DNA of 64,000 bases from Phellopilus nigrolimitatus. Taxonomy: Eukaryota; Basidiomycota; Agaricomycetes; Hymenochaetales; Hymenochaetaceae. Made by a program: the position numbers and the translations under genes. Positions 1-11,420 of the stretch are shown in pieces. The stretch is from assembly GCA_021029095.1 (NCBI GenBank), contig JAJOHG010000006.1, forward strand, positions 496,001 through 560,000. Direction: 5' to 3'. The notes beneath the pieces are model-generated. The model worked only from the letters and a program-made list of their open reading frames with translations, searched no databases and was not told the DNA's origin. Position 1 is the first letter of the stretch, and every line of letters starts with the position of its first letter.

Positions 1-234
1 GTTTCAATGTACAATCAATTTACTGTAATTCAAGAGGGACGAAGACGAGCCTCTCGCCAGCTCGAAATTCTCTTATGTCACGAGTAGCAATATGCGAGAC
101 CTCGAGCATCGTGACTAGATCGACCACATTCACCTCGACAGGAGCAAAGACCTGATAAGGTTGTCTGTGAAAGGGTCTTGTGAAAAGAAATGGCAGAAGG
201 AAGGACTGACCTTGCTTTCAAGTAGAAGCATAGT

Positions 235-677
235 TTGGCGAATAACGCTGTGGAATGGGACCAGAAGCATATATCCAATGTATTGAACGAAGTCGCACGC
301 AGCAAGTTGATCGTGGTCAATTTCGATGAGAAGGTATCTGCAGTTCTCGTGCTTTGGGAGAGCAAGTTCTTACTAGGTTATAAGCCCTTACATCTGGCAC
401 GAGCTGGGTGGGTGCCTCGGACAGTAAGTGACAGAGTAACCTTGTCATTCACACTCAGGCGCATGGTGGATACGACATCCACGAAATTCATATAACAGTC
501 CTCGAGGCTGAGGCCAAACTCCGAGACATTCTCCAGGCAGGATATAACTTGCCACCACGTCGTCGTCGGATCGCTCTGCCAGTCCAGGGCACCTCAATGA
601 CTTCAGGTGTGCTGAGACAAAGGCGATTTCATTTTTTTTTTGTATTTGCTACTGATATCTTCGTCTTCATCCTTTAG
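235..677 (+). CDS. possible 3' part of an unknown gene
   Basis: Two protein-like stretches can be joined in frame. The first runs from about 235 to 315 and ends in NFDEK. The second starts at about 459 after a CTCAG acceptor, begins AHGGYDIHEI and continues to a stop near 675-677. The intervening 143 bases would be an intron starting GTATCT. No ATG in frame was found, so the start would lie upstream, possibly beyond a further intron ending near 220. I do not recognise the family and see no motif. It may be a gene tail, a pseudogene or chance coding potential. Confidence 0.2.
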
Positions 678-1297
678 TTCATGAAGGACGAAGTATATAA
701 CGTGCTTTTAAATCTACGGGTACAGCAAAAAAAGATGCACCTGTGCGCATTTTTGTACAGTTTCGCCACGGTTAGCTCACGCACTGGAAGAAAACACATG
801 TGGATCATTCTCGTTTGCATCCGAACAGAAATATGGAGAAGTTCTATGGGATCTGCGGTGTACGCCGTATATATTTCTTGGTTAGTCTTTTCCGTTATAA
901 TAAGACGTACTTTGCTTTTGACTCTTGCGACTTGAAATTGCTCTGTGTTCAACCCGACGATCGCATAAATGTTAGACTATGGCATGGCCGCCACAGATGG
1001 TTGATTTGATCTGTGCTCTCGCCACAGCAAGAAACAAGGTGCTGATTGAATTTGGATTTCTGGATCCAACTCTTAACATTCAGCAATGCAAACCTTGTGG
1101 CACCCTTCCCCGGCCGCCACAGGGGTATGTTTTGAGCCTAGTCCGTAGCGCCTGACGGCGAGTCTACACCAACGACCTTCATTTGCAAGCCGCTATCTGC
1201 TCCTTTATACTCGTTCTCTTTGAACAGCTGCTACGATCCGTTCAATTATCGGGAGCCTTTCTTCTTAATCTGTACGGCTAGGAAAGTTCAAATAGCT
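678..1297. other. intergenic stretch, no gene seen
   Basis: Only short unsupported ORFs occur here. The last hundred bases are the likely promoter and 5' leader of the F-box gene that starts at 1298. No repeat or RNA gene was seen. Confidence 0.5.
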
Positions 1298-2692
1298 ATG
1301 CTAGGATTATCGACATCATCGAAGATACCCAATAGCCTTCCTCCGGAACTCTGGACGATTATAATACGATATGCCACGTCGCCCTCTCTCCCTCTTTCTC
1401 TGACACAGGAATACTCTCTGGCTGAGCATTGTTATCCGGTCGAGTCTCCCCACCCGGAATACGACGATCCACTGACTCCCGTGCACTATCACAGCACGAA
1501 CGAAATATCGTCCCGCTCTAATAAAGAAGCTTTCGTGAAGATAGAACCAAAGCTCATCATCGCACGCGTCTGTCGATCGTTCAGCCAAATCGTCTCCGAA
1601 TTTCTATATGAAACCATATACATATCCAGTTCTGAGGCGGCGCATCAGCTCGCGGAAACGCTCGAGTTCTCCACGATCTTCAAAAACCCGGGGAAATGGG
1701 CTCGACATGTTACGTTCATCGGGTCCAGATTTTCGCCTTCATCTAGTGCCGACTTTACCTCCGCAGCATTGCGCATCCTGGCACGCACGCCGAATCTCAT
1801 TTCTTTTCGCATCTCGTGGAGCGGTAACGAGCACACATTTCGCGAGCACGAGGAACGCATTATTGAATCTGTCCCTACTGCTTGCTTACGCCACTTTGAG
1901 TGGCGTAACGCAAGCGAAGGGTTCGTGTGCCAGCCACAGCATGCATTTTACCAGCTTCTGCGTCGCACGCGATTGACGCTGCGCGTCCTCAAACTCAGTG
2001 GGTACCTACCTCTGAAAAATCTGAAATCAACGGAGGCTGTGGTCTCGCTACCGGCGCTGACGCACCTAAGTGTCCGGCGGCCATACCGCGACGACTTCGC
2101 CCTGATCTCATCATGGGATATCTCATCCCACCTCACATGTCTCAACCTGGGTAGCCTCTGGAGGTACTTTGATAACCGCGAAATCATGAACACTTTTTGG
2201 GAAACACCGAAACCAATGCTTCGCTGCCTCCGCCTCGGCGAGGACACGGCGGTCTGCTTGCAACTCGTGCACAAAATCTTGAACAGTTCGCCGAGGTTAC
2301 AGATGCTCGAGTACTATTATCTGGGTGACTGGGACACGTTCGCCTGGGCTGGTGTGCGCCACGAGAGTCTCGAGTCGGTCATAGTGCACACATCGCATCC
2401 AATGATAAAGCTACGCTCACTTTTCAATACTTCAATGCATTCGCGCGAGCATCAGTGGGAGAGACTGCTGAGACATGTACGGCCCTTTCTAAGACCTCGA
2501 GAAGATGCAGAGATAGCGGAAGGGACAGTGTATCCTGCGATGAAAAGATTGACGCTCGTGGAGTACTCATGCAAATTTGAAGGACTCCAGTACGATCCGC
2601 CTGAGCTGGTTGAGTGGCTACGTTCTGCGATTTCACGTCTCGACTATAAGTCGGATGTCGAGTTTTGTGTCGATCTACAGGATATTGATTAG
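1298..2692 (+). CDS. F-box domain protein
   Basis: This is a single-exon gene of about 464 residues. The N-terminus carries an F-box-like motif (residues about 8-25, KIPNSLPPELWTIIIRYA), the Skp1-binding element of SCF ubiquitin ligases. The rest has leucine-rich, irregularly spaced segments (for example LTHLSVRR, LTCLNLGSL, LRCLRLGE) typical of the RNI-like substrate region of basidiomycete F-box proteins. The open frame extends upstream to 1220, but that start is TTG; the ATG at 1298 puts the F-box close to the N-terminus, as in the family. By homology it would select a substrate for ubiquitylation; the substrate cannot be told. The frame is intact, unlike the F-box-like fragments at 23-25 kb. 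Confidence 0.8.
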   Translation: MLGLSTSSKIPNSLPPELWTIIIRYATSPSLPLSLTQEYSLAEHCYPVESPHPEYDDPLTPVHYHSTNEISSRSNKEAFVKIEPKLIIARVCRSFSQIVSEFLYETIYISSSEAAHQLAETLEFSTIFKNPGKWARHVTFIGSRFSPSSSADFTSAALRILARTPNLISFRISWSGNEHTFREHEERIIESVPTACLRHFEWRNASEGFVCQPQHAFYQLLRRTRLTLRVLKLSGYLPLKNLKSTEAVVSLPALTHLSVRRPYRDDFALISSWDISSHLTCLNLGSLWRYFDNREIMNTFWETPKPMLRCLRLGEDTAVCLQLVHKILNSSPRLQMLEYYYLGDWDTFAWAGVRHESLESVIVHTSHPMIKLRSLFNTSMHSREHQWERLLRHVRPFLRPREDAEIAEGTVYPAMKRLTLVEYSCKFEGLQYDPPELVEWLRSAISRLDYKSDVEFCVDLQDID

Positions 2693-2747
2693 TTGGAAGG
2701 GGAGACGGGGGCTTGTTTTTAAGTTATTACTAAATCGTAGAACCACA

Positions 2748-2770
2748 GTAGATACATAGTAGATACATAG
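2748..2770. repeat. short tandem duplication
   Basis: An 11-base unit (TAGATACATAG) occurs twice head to tail just downstream of the F-box stop codon. Confidence 0.6.
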
Positions 2771-3010
2771 AACATCGCGACATCTTGAGAAGCCTTATTG
2801 GTTATGTGGAATCTGGAGAATACTTGAAACAGAAAACAGTTAAATCTTTCTCGTTGTACAATTTCTATCGACCTGACGTGCAAGATTCTCATCTCGCTGC
2901 GCTCCTAGTTCCGGTCAACGCACGGCTCTTCCAGCATACGTTTTATTTTCTCGCAGCCGTGTCTCGCTACGCAGCTCCATTTCAGCCTCCTCTTTTTTGA
3001 GTGAGATAAG

Positions 3011-3047
3011 AAGAAGGAAGGAAGGAAGGAAGGAAGGAAGGAAGAAG
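3011..3047. repeat. GGAA/AAGG microsatellite
   Basis: A run of about seven GGAA tetranucleotides flanked by GAAGAAG. It lies in non-coding DNA. Confidence 0.9.
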
Positions 3048-3536
3048 GTGGGGGAAACATTAGGATATTGCTCTGACGCGTAGCTCCTGCAGCTTAACCT
3101 TTACATCGTAGGCCTCAAGCGAGTCAGCATGAATGAAGTTCAATGAACTGACCGGTCCAAGTGTCAGATTGTCGATGTCGATTGCTAAGAGAAACTGGCC
3201 TTTCTCGAGAAATCTACATACGTTCGAGAATGATCACATAATGATAATAACATTCTATCCGCAGCGGGATATAACTCATTTACAGGAACGCATAGAGCGC
3301 TCCAACGGGATATACATGTACGTACACAGCGTATAGACGTTGAATGCGCGAGAGCCGAGTCCGAGTCCGGGTTTAGAGCCGCCATCTCTGAGAATACGAT
3401 AAAAGTCCGAAGCAAAACATTAAGATGAGGATGGGATGCAGGCTTGCAAATGCAGGAGACGAGAAGTGTGTGGATCTGAGACGTGTTAACTAATAGACCA
3501 AAGAGATACAATGTAACAATGTACATGTAAGAGGAA

Positions 3537-4919
3537 CTAGGTCGCCCCTGTGATGCCCGTTATGTCTATCCCTGAGCCTTTAAGTAAGCTCTGAATATAA
3601 ATTGTGTGATTAGCGAAGAAAACGGCATGAGGAGCGGGATAAACGCACGGATAGGTCGCTCGCGGTCACAGGACAGGCAAAATTGAACGTGTTGCTGAAG
3701 GACGGCGAGACCGTCACGAAAAGGATCTTCAGTCCGAGCTGTTTTAAAATAAATTTTGACAACTCAGTTATCACAGACACGTAGAAAACAGCCGAGTAGT
3801 GTGCGCACCGTGATTTTGTAGTCCACTGTGATGTCCTCCTTGGTCCCTCCGGTGATCCCGCATTTAGTGAGGAGATCCATGAGCACCTTCTTGTCTGTAT
3901 CCGCTGCCTCATTGTATGTAAGCGTGAAGGGGAAGTAGAACGTTGTCTGCGTGTGTGCATGGAAGTCAATATTGTCCTTCTCTCCACCGCCAACGTCCAT
4001 GTTATCGATTGGGTATGTCAGCTAAAGCGTGGTGTGTTATATTGAGCGTATTGTAACGTAGATTTGGTCCGGAGGACTTACGTCGACTTTGATTTCCTTG
4101 AAGGACACAGCAAAGTAGTTCGGGTTATCCACGCTTTGCGATAATTAGGAACAATCTACATGTACCCTGCTGAATACTCACGAGATGTTCACAGCGAGGT
4201 TGAGATTGAGCGAGCTAGAGGTCACTTGGAACTAGATCAAAGAAATACCGTTTAGCCAACCTATTCTTAAACAAGAGCAGGTGCCGCAGGCTTACAGCAC
4301 TGCCGGTCTGGTTGAAGCCGACATTGTTGACCGTGATATCTGGAGGGCGAATCCACTGCATAGTCTGCTTCAGTACGCCGGTTGGACAAGAGAAAACATA
4401 GCAGACACACAATTCCCAACGACAGTATGATGCTAATAATCAGGAAGAGGGCGATGAGGAGGGTGCAGCAGCAGAAACGCATCACACATTTCCCTCGCCC
4501 GCCCTAAGATGCCTCGTCAGAAGCCATCCCCCGATTCTATACACGAGCAGGCTGCGCACCTTTGTCCACAGCTGACCGTGGTGGTCTTTCCGCCATAACC
4601 GGATGGCGCCCGTCTCCCTGAAAGCGCAGTCTCAGCCCATGAACAGACTGACAAAAAAGAACGAAACACACTTGGGCGGCCTCAGCGCTGGAGGGAACGG
4701 GGCGTCCTCGTATCTGCTCTTCTCCCTGGCGGCGCCCGCGCCGTTGTCATTCCCACCAGTAGGGTATCCCTCGTCGTCGGCGTACCCACTCTGGTCATAT
4801 GTCGGGTGCTGCTGTGGGCGCGCGCCGTAGGGGTCGTAGTCCGGCGCGTCGGAGTACGGCTGCTGGCCGCCGTAGTGCGCGGCGGGCTGCGACGGGTAAT
4901 AGGGGTCGCGGAAGGACAT
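3537..4919 (-). CDS. LEA2-type single-pass membrane protein
   Basis: I join nine exons on the minus strand, all splice phases agreeing. The N-terminal part is cytosolic-looking and rich in Pro, Tyr and Gln (MSFRDPYYPSQPAAHYGG). A conserved patch TGAIRLWRKDHHGQLWTKG precedes a Cys-rich juxtamembrane segment (RFCCCT) and a hydrophobic helix (LLIALFLIISIILSLGI). The C-terminal half starts IRPPDITVNNVGF and has the beta-rich pattern of LEA type-2 / NDR1-like domains, ending SGIDITGITGAT. Fungal proteins with this layout are conserved membrane proteins without a settled function. An upstream ATG at 4979 would add 20 residues; the ATG at 4919 was preferred because it starts the conserved part. Exon 1 ends at 4672. 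Confidence 0.78.
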
Positions 4920-5317
4920 GTAGTGATGGTGGGGAGAGGCAAAGTGTACGGGCTGGCGTGGGCTCCTTGGCACGGGCACACACTGCTTTGAGCGAGCGCT
5001 GCGCTGCGCATGTCACTGCCACCCACGGCCCATGGGGCCTCAGAGTATATGCTATTTTCCTCTCTCAAACAAATCTCATAAAATTGGATAAAAACATTTG
5101 GACTGCTTCGGATAATTTAGCAAAATTTAAACGTTTTTTGGGAGTATTTTGGTCTGTCTGACGAGGCCGAGAGTCACAAAGGGATGAATATTCACCACGT
5201 GGGTTTGTACTGACGCCTGTCTGCTGAATGTGGCGGCCTCCTGATCCAGGCTTTAGGTTTCACTCACCACCTGCTCACCGTCCCGACCGACGTCCTCGCT
5301 AGTTCGACCTACCCGTC
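4920..5317. promoter_or_regulatory. shared upstream region of the LEA2-type gene and VMA8
   Basis: The two genes point away from each other, so this 398-base stretch holds both promoters and leaders. It is pyrimidine-rich near 5270-5310, just before the VMA8 start. No specific element was identified. Confidence 0.45.
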
Positions 5318-6324
5318 ATGTCGGGTACAGGACCGCGCGAGAACATCTTCCCGACGCGTATGGCGCTCACGAACACCAAGCTACGTCTTAAGGGCGCACA
5401 GACATGGCCACTCGCTACTCGCGAAGAAGCGGGACGCCCTCTCGACGCGCTTCCGCGCCATCCTCAGAAAGGTCGACGAGGCGAGTGCACGAGCCGTTTA
5501 TCCCTAGTTTCCCTTCCAGCCGAGAGCTGAACTATCTCTAACATTAAATCTAAATAAAATAATCTGCTAGGCAAAGCGCAAGATGGGCCGCGTGATGCAG
5601 CTTGCGTCGTTCTCGCTCGCGGAGGTCTCGTACTGCGACGGGCGACATCGCCTACCTCGTGCAGGAGCAGGTCAAGTCTGCGTCATTCAAGGTGCGCGCG
5701 AAGCAGGAGAACGTGTCTGGCGTCATCCTCCCGACGTTCGAGGTTGACCGCGTCGCGGGCACCTGGTGCGCCGCCTCATCCGCGTTTTCCTCCCTAGCGA
5801 TCTACACTAACTGTTTACTATATTTGCCACATAAATAGACTTCAACCTGACGGGCCTGGGTCGCGGCGGGCAGCAGGTGCTGCGCGCGAAGGACGTGTAC
5901 GCGAAGGCGGTCGAGACGCTCGTCGAGCTCGCGTCGCTGCAGACCGCATTCACGATCCTCGACGAGGTCATCCGCCTCACGAACCGCCGCGTGAACGCGA
6001 TCGAACACATCGTCATCCCTAAACTTGAGAATACGATCAAGTACATTATGAGCGAGCTGGACGAGATGGACAGAGAGGAGTTCTTCCGGTGCGCGGCGTG
6101 CTTCCTTTCCTTTCCTTAAGCCCGGAACGCTGATGGACATGTGTCATAGATTAAAGAAAGTACAGGGAAAGAAGAAGCGCGACCAGGCGACTGCAGATGC
6201 GGTACGCGAGGCCCAAGATAGACTCATCGAGGAAAGCGAGTCGGTGCCCTCGCCACCACTGGACGATACCGACACAGGCGGTGGCGACTTGCTCGCGAGC
6301 AGGGACGCGGACATTATCTTCTGA
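5318..6324 (+). CDS. VMA8: V-type ATPase subunit D, reading broken by frameshifts
   Basis: Subunit D belongs to the central rotor stalk of the vacuolar H+-ATPase, which couples ATP hydrolysis in V1 to proton pumping. Diagnostic segments are the N-terminal FPTRMALTNTKLRLKGAQT, then GDIAYLVQEQVKSASFKVRA, LTGLGRGGQQVLRAKDVYAK, ASLQTAFTILDE, TNRRVNAIEHIVIPKLENTI and DEMDREEFFRLKKVQGKKKR. Exon 1 ends with a GC donor (GAG|GCGAGT near 5479), which keeps the frame into KRKMGRVMQ. The frame is lost by an apparent extra T at 5405 and again at 5634. A third extra T near 5764 is needed unless a weak GC donor is used there. The rest is colinear with the family, so assembly error is more likely than a pseudogene. 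Confidence 0.88.
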
Positions 6325-6460
6325 TGAATAGCAACCAATACCAACTCTAATATTATTTGACTATGCCCGCAGTCCCTCTATTGTTTTTACTGTACATGTT
6401 CCCTAGAAGTCTTAACAAATTCCTCATAAATCATGCATAATTCTATGGATATTTGAATAT

Positions 6461-7678
6461 TCATGCGCGAGCCACCAGAAGGTTCTTACGGATCTGCACG
6501 ATGTCCTCGTTCGTGAGTGAGGTGTACTGTTTGACGTACGTCTCGGCGCCGCCGTACTTCTCTCGAATCATCGCGAGCGTTGCGAGCATCGTTTCCTTCC
6601 TGCATTAAAGAAAAACACAAGCAGGATCAGTAAACTTATGCAATGGTGTCAAAGGAGTGAAGAATGTGGATACGCACTTCGCGCTTCCCATGTTCAGGAA
6701 CCCCTTCCAATTGTTTCGGTACACGGGATCCTCCTGGTAGCGCGCGACGAGCATCGGGAGCACCTTCTGCAATCCGACCGTGGTGAAATAGTAGTCCTGC
6801 GCAATAGCCTCGTCGGAAGCGCCCAGGAGCTATGTCGACGACAAGAACAAATGAGCATGAGTTCCGCAACCTATTTTGCGACGCTTTCAATGAGACTTAC
6901 GAGAAGGACGAGGGCGGCGAACACTCCTGTTCTGTCCTTTCCAGCTGCAGAGAAGAGTTAGTTAAACTGGCACGTGAAGGCAAGATGAACGACTTTATTT
7001 CACGCACCAGTGCAGTGAACCAGGCACGGCTCGCCAGGCTTGTCTCGTAAATGCTTGAGAATCACCTCATAGGCATGTGCCCCGTCCTCCAAAATACCCG
7101 AGTACAAGGTAGCGAAGGACTAGCAGCAAACGACCAGTTAAATATTTATTACAGCTTGGATATCAGAGACGGGTTACATTTTTCTCGTCCGCCTCAAATT
7201 TGGCTACCCTGAAGGAAGATCATTGTAAGCAGGCCGTATACAAGGGGCGGACAGATAAAATCTTTACTTGGCAGCGAGCACCATAGGATCGAAGTCATTG
7301 CCGTCATGCACCGGGACGTGCACGTTCCGCACACCCTCAATTTCGGGTGACGCGGTTTTAAACTTGTCGACCTCGCTCGTGGAGCGCAGATCGAACAAGG
7401 TGGTGATCCCGAGCTCCTTGAGCTGTTCTTTCCCGCGCGGGGTGAGCCGCGTGAGTTCACCCGAGCGGAAGAGGATGCCAGGACCTGACGGCGAATGCGA
7501 ATGCGGACGTGGGAGCGGGAGCGGGATTGACGTCCTTGTTGCCTCCGCCAGTGCAGCTCACTCCGAAGCCGAAGTCGCGGAAGTTGATGACTCCGTCGAC
7601 TGCGTGGAAGGGCGGTGCGGCAAGGGTGCGCTGCGTGAGGTCTGCGTCGAGCAGCTCTAGACCGGTGACCGTCGTCAT
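6461..7678 (-). CDS. protein-tyrosine/dual-specificity phosphatase of the fungal Y_phosphatase3 type
   Basis: The minus-strand exons give an N-terminus MTTVTGLELLDADL followed by VINFRDFGFG, the entry motif of this family. Then come GILFRSGELTRLTPRGKEQL, LFDLRSTSEV, and the active-site loop HCTAGKDRTG, which fits the Cys-x5-Arg signature with catalytic Cys and Arg present. The C-terminus ends RKNLLVARA. By family it removes phosphate from phosphotyrosine or related substrates; the substrate is unknown. Continuity after FRDFG requires a GC-AG intron with donor AG|GCAACA; a normal GT donor three codons earlier gives the wrong phase. An alternative is a frameshift there. All other junctions are GT-AG and in phase. 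Confidence 0.83.
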
Positions 7679-8351
7679 ATTTCTCAGATTTCCGAATTCC
7701 AAGTAAGTTTGCCAAAAAGAGTTTGCATGCGCAGGGCCGCAAGATAAGAATACCTGGTCCAGAGAAGGCTAGAAGGCGGCGGCGATTAGTTCGAGGGGGC
7801 TTGAAATAAAGTCTGTATGACTCGCAGCCTGAGTAAACAGCTGCGGCTGTACTAGGAAGTAAAGGGGCACGCCTGCACAACGTCATGATGTCGATTGCAT
7901 AATTTACCCGCGATCCCTCGGACTATGAAAGTTAGGGGTGTGAGTAATTCATACGGGGCTGTGAATACAAAAAAAGAGTCTAGAGGCAGCATTTCCACCG
8001 TAGCATTTTAGAATAAGCAAGCAGTCCAGCGAGCTTTTTTACATGTTAGTTATTTTCTCTTTTGTGAGAAGAGGGCAAAGCGGCCGTTGCAGTCTCATTT
8101 GTAGTGTCCGAGATGAAAGCGTGCAGTTCATAAAGTTTGATACTTGGCGAGAAGACCAATAAGTGACGCCACCCGCTGTTGTTGTCCCCTGAGTACAAGG
8201 TTCAAGCGGAGCTTCAAATATCCCGGAGCGTGCCGGGTTGTGTGCAAGCGGTTCAGTTGACGGGCGGTGGCGCGCTGTGTGTCTCCTTTCGTCTGTCGCC
8301 GTCGTCGTCTCTCTCGTCGCTGTCATCGTGTCTTCCTCGTCCTCCACCACG
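7679..8351. promoter_or_regulatory. shared upstream region of the phosphatase and the SLMAP-like gene
   Basis: The flanking genes are divergent, so both promoters lie here. The 100 bases before 8352 are dominated by TC/CGTC-type pyrimidine tracts, common in fungal leaders. No other gene was seen. Confidence 0.45.
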
Positions 8352-10738
8352 ATGCCTGCAGCCTTCCCGCCGCACTCGCCGCCATTTCCCGCTCTCTACC
8401 TCTACCCTCTCAACGACTCTTTCGTTCCCAAGCACATCAGCCTTCTCAACAACCAGCGAGTAAAGATCGGGCGACAGACCAACGCAAAGACTGTCCCCGG
8501 AGAGCGCAATGGCTATTTCGACTCCAAGGTCCTCAGTCGCCAGCATGCCGAGGTCTGGGAGGAGAGCAACAAAATCTTTATAAAGGATGTCAAGAGCTCG
8601 AACGGCACATTCATAAACGGCGAGCGTCTGTCCGCAGAGGGTGTCGAGTCAGAACCGTACGAGCTCAAATCGGACGATATAGTGGTCAGTAATCCACTTC
8701 TCCCTTCTCCCTTTCCGCGCATCCTTACAGCCTAACAGGAATTCGGTATCGACATTGTCGGCGAGGACAACAAGACGATCATACACCACAAGGTTGCTGC
8801 ACGCGTGACCTGTATCTTCAACGTCGAGGACGCGCTCGCCGCCCAGCGCGAGGCATACAACTTCCAGCAGCAGCAGAACCAGCAAAACGTTGCTGGCCCC
8901 GCGGGCACGCTCAACGCCGCCGCGCACAAGCGTCCCATGCTACAGCCGCAAACGAACGGCGTCGGCATCATGGGCGGCATGGGCGGCGGGGCACGTCAGC
9001 CAGGGCGGAACGGGCTGACGTTCGACCACATCTTGCAAAGATTGTCGGGTGAGTTGCAGAAAAGCCGCGACACGGGTTTGGAGCTAGGCGCCGTCGGCCA
9101 GGCTATGGGTGAGATTGGGGATGTCATTGGTGGTGGCCAGCCTCCGAATCTGCCGCCGTACCCGCACGTCATGCCCCCTGTCCGGCCACCTTCCCAACAT
9201 CCACAGCCGCAACAGCAACCTCAGCAGCAGCAACCAGACTCCGACTCTTCTTCGGTTGCGCTACAAGCTTTGCAAAGTCAGCTGTCCGAGACGCAGGCGT
9301 CGCTGACCACCCACTTCGAAAAAATTCGCACGCTTGAGACTTTGCTTAGTGACCAAGAAAACATCAAGCGAGATGTGAGTGCACTTCGAGAACTCATCGA
9401 GGAACAGCGCGAGCGTCAGCGTCTATCTGTGCAGCAGTTGCGAGAGGAGGAAGATGACGATGATGACGATGATGACAGACGGAGCGTCAACACCATTGTT
9501 CCGCACGAACTCGAGTCGGTTCCGGAGGAGGATGAGTCAGAGTTAGATGAAAGTGATGAGGAGCGCAGTGCGCGACGAGATGAGCTCGGTCGGCCACGAA
9601 CACCTGAGCCGTCGTCGCTTGGCATGCACGAAGACGATTACGAGCGGGAGCGGGAACGCGGACGGATGGTACCTGCACAGCCTCCCGGTATTCCAGACGA
9701 GATGACACGACGTCTCGCATTCCTTTCTGACCAGCTTGAGTCTGCCCTCGAGTTGTCGCGGAGCCTGCAGGCACAGCACTCTGCTGCACAACAAACCATT
9801 GATTCTCTTGAGAACAAGGTCAATGCGCTCGAGGATCTCGTGCGAACGACGCAGTCCACGCAGATGGCGGATGATGCAAAACACGCGGAGAAGGTGGAGG
9901 AGCGTGAGAAGGCTCAGCAGGAGTCCATGGTCTCGATGTTTGCGGAATTCCGCAAAACAATTGAGGACCGGTGGGACAGCGTAAAGTGCGATTGGGTGGC
10001 GGAACGCGAACGGATGGAGAAGGCGCGCGGGGAGTGGGAGAGCCGCGTGAAGGGTATTGAGGATGGCGTTGCGAATGCCTCGGGCAAATTCGAGCTCGGG
10101 TTGGCGAGCGTCAACACCCAGCTCTCAAATATGAAGACTAATGGCCACATCGTGCCTACCAAACATACGGGTGGGCTCGTCACGCCCCCTTCACCACCGA
10201 GGAGTCTTTCGGACGCGGACTCCGATTCTGACCATCCTAGGAAAAGCGGCGTTAAGGGTCGCAAGCGCTCGCGCTCACCGGGCTCGCGTGCTTACCGCGG
10301 GCGCACGAACAAGGCCTCCCGTTCGCGCAGCCCGGCGACGTCAACGAGTGCGACACTTGTGGATGGCATGAGCAGTGCACCGGGTACGGAATCATCCGTC
10401 GCCAGTTTGCACTCGCGCCGCTCGTCGACGGACTCGCCAAACGACGTGCAGAGGTGCACAGAACCCGAATCGGCTGTTATAAGTCTAGACATGGCAAAAT
10501 TTTCGCGCTTTCCTCCAACTCCGGAATCGTCGATCCATGTCGACAATGCGGCGCGGGCCATTGCGAAGGTGTGCAGCAAGAACAGGTATGTCCCGCCCCG
10601 GTTCTGCCTTTACGTATCCTCTAATGACCGGTTTCGTTCCCCCTCTTGCAGCGACCTGTATTAAATTATCAAGCTGCACTCGGAGTCTTCGTCTTGGGTT
10701 TTGCTACAGCCGCTGTTCTTTGGCGTGTGAAAGAGTAA
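8352..10738 (+). CDS. FHA / coiled-coil / tail-anchored protein, SLMAP-Far9/Far10 type (STRIPAK)
   Basis: Three exons (8352-8684, 8739-10568, 10652-10738) give about 749 residues. Residues 1-140 are an FHA phosphopeptide-binding domain with all key positions: KIGRQTN, SRQHAEVW, SSNGTFINGERLS. Then come Gln/Pro-rich and Asp-rich low complexity, two coiled-coil stretches (about 285-345 and 435-480), a Ser/Arg-rich region, and a C-terminal hydrophobic anchor (ALGVFVLGFATAAVLWRVKE). This order is that of SLMAP, yeast Far9/Far10 and fungal relatives, which tether the STRIPAK phosphatase-kinase complex to ER or nuclear-envelope membranes. The anchor appears only if the last intron starts at 10569 (AAG|GTGTGC); the stronger-looking GTATGT at 10586 ends the protein without it. 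The downstream gene carries related FHA modules. Confidence 0.85.
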
Positions 10739-11420
10739 AACTCGTCGGGCTATTGGCAAATAAAAAGAAAAAGGTAATGATAAAACGTACTGGACAGAAG
10801 CAAATGCAGCGCTCGCTTTCAATCTCATTTTTATTCATACGCTACACTACTCGATACCCTTCAATATCTCATGGCGTGCCCATTTCACTTTCCTTTCGTC
10901 CTCTTCCCATCTGCGTCCCTCTGTCTGGATCGCGCTCTGCACGCTCCTTTCAATCAAACCCCGAATCCAACACATGCCCTCGTCTACGGATCGCTTTGCT
11001 CGCATAAGATATTGGCTGGATAAATATTTCTCGTTCGCCTCCTTTCCTTTTTCTTTTCGTCTTTCTCTTGCTCTTTTCTGTCCTCTTTGTCCTCGTCTTG
11101 CGCTCGCCATACTTTGTGTCTCTTTTTTTACTTCTTCGCTGTGTTTATGTCGCTGTATAGTATCCGTATGTGTGGTCCGCTCCTCGATTCGCCTATTCAC
11201 GACCCATGACGATGAAATATATGGTATCTATTCCCCGAACCGAGGATTTGATTCGGCAGAGGAAATCAACCGGTGTTGCTTCACAGGAACCAAGTCGGGA
11301 AAGTATTTGTATGTATACCTATACCTATACTCGTGGCCGTGTATACAAGGCTATCCAGGAAGCATTGTAAATGATCATATATGTATAGATAGTGTGTACA
11401 GGGAGCCGTTCACCTTGAAG
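10739..11420. promoter_or_regulatory. upstream region of the FHA-kinase gene
   Basis: This stretch holds the 3' flank of the SLMAP-like gene and the promoter/leader of the next gene. It has long pyrimidine-rich segments (about 10860-11160). An open frame reading through it into the FHA exon has no coding character, so the ATG at 11421 is preferred. Confidence 0.4.

Larger units (their letters stand above)
2693..3536. other. intergenic region between two convergent genes
   Basis: It contains the 3' flanks of the F-box gene (+) and the LEA2-type gene (-), a short tandem duplication near 2748 and a GGAA microsatellite near 3011. No convincing coding region was seen. Confidence 0.5.

Noticed and set aside
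10974..11420. Upstream extension of the first FHA exon of the kinase gene
   Set aside because: The stretch is pyrimidine-rich leader-like sequence without protein-like content; similarity to the neighbour begins just after ATG 11421.
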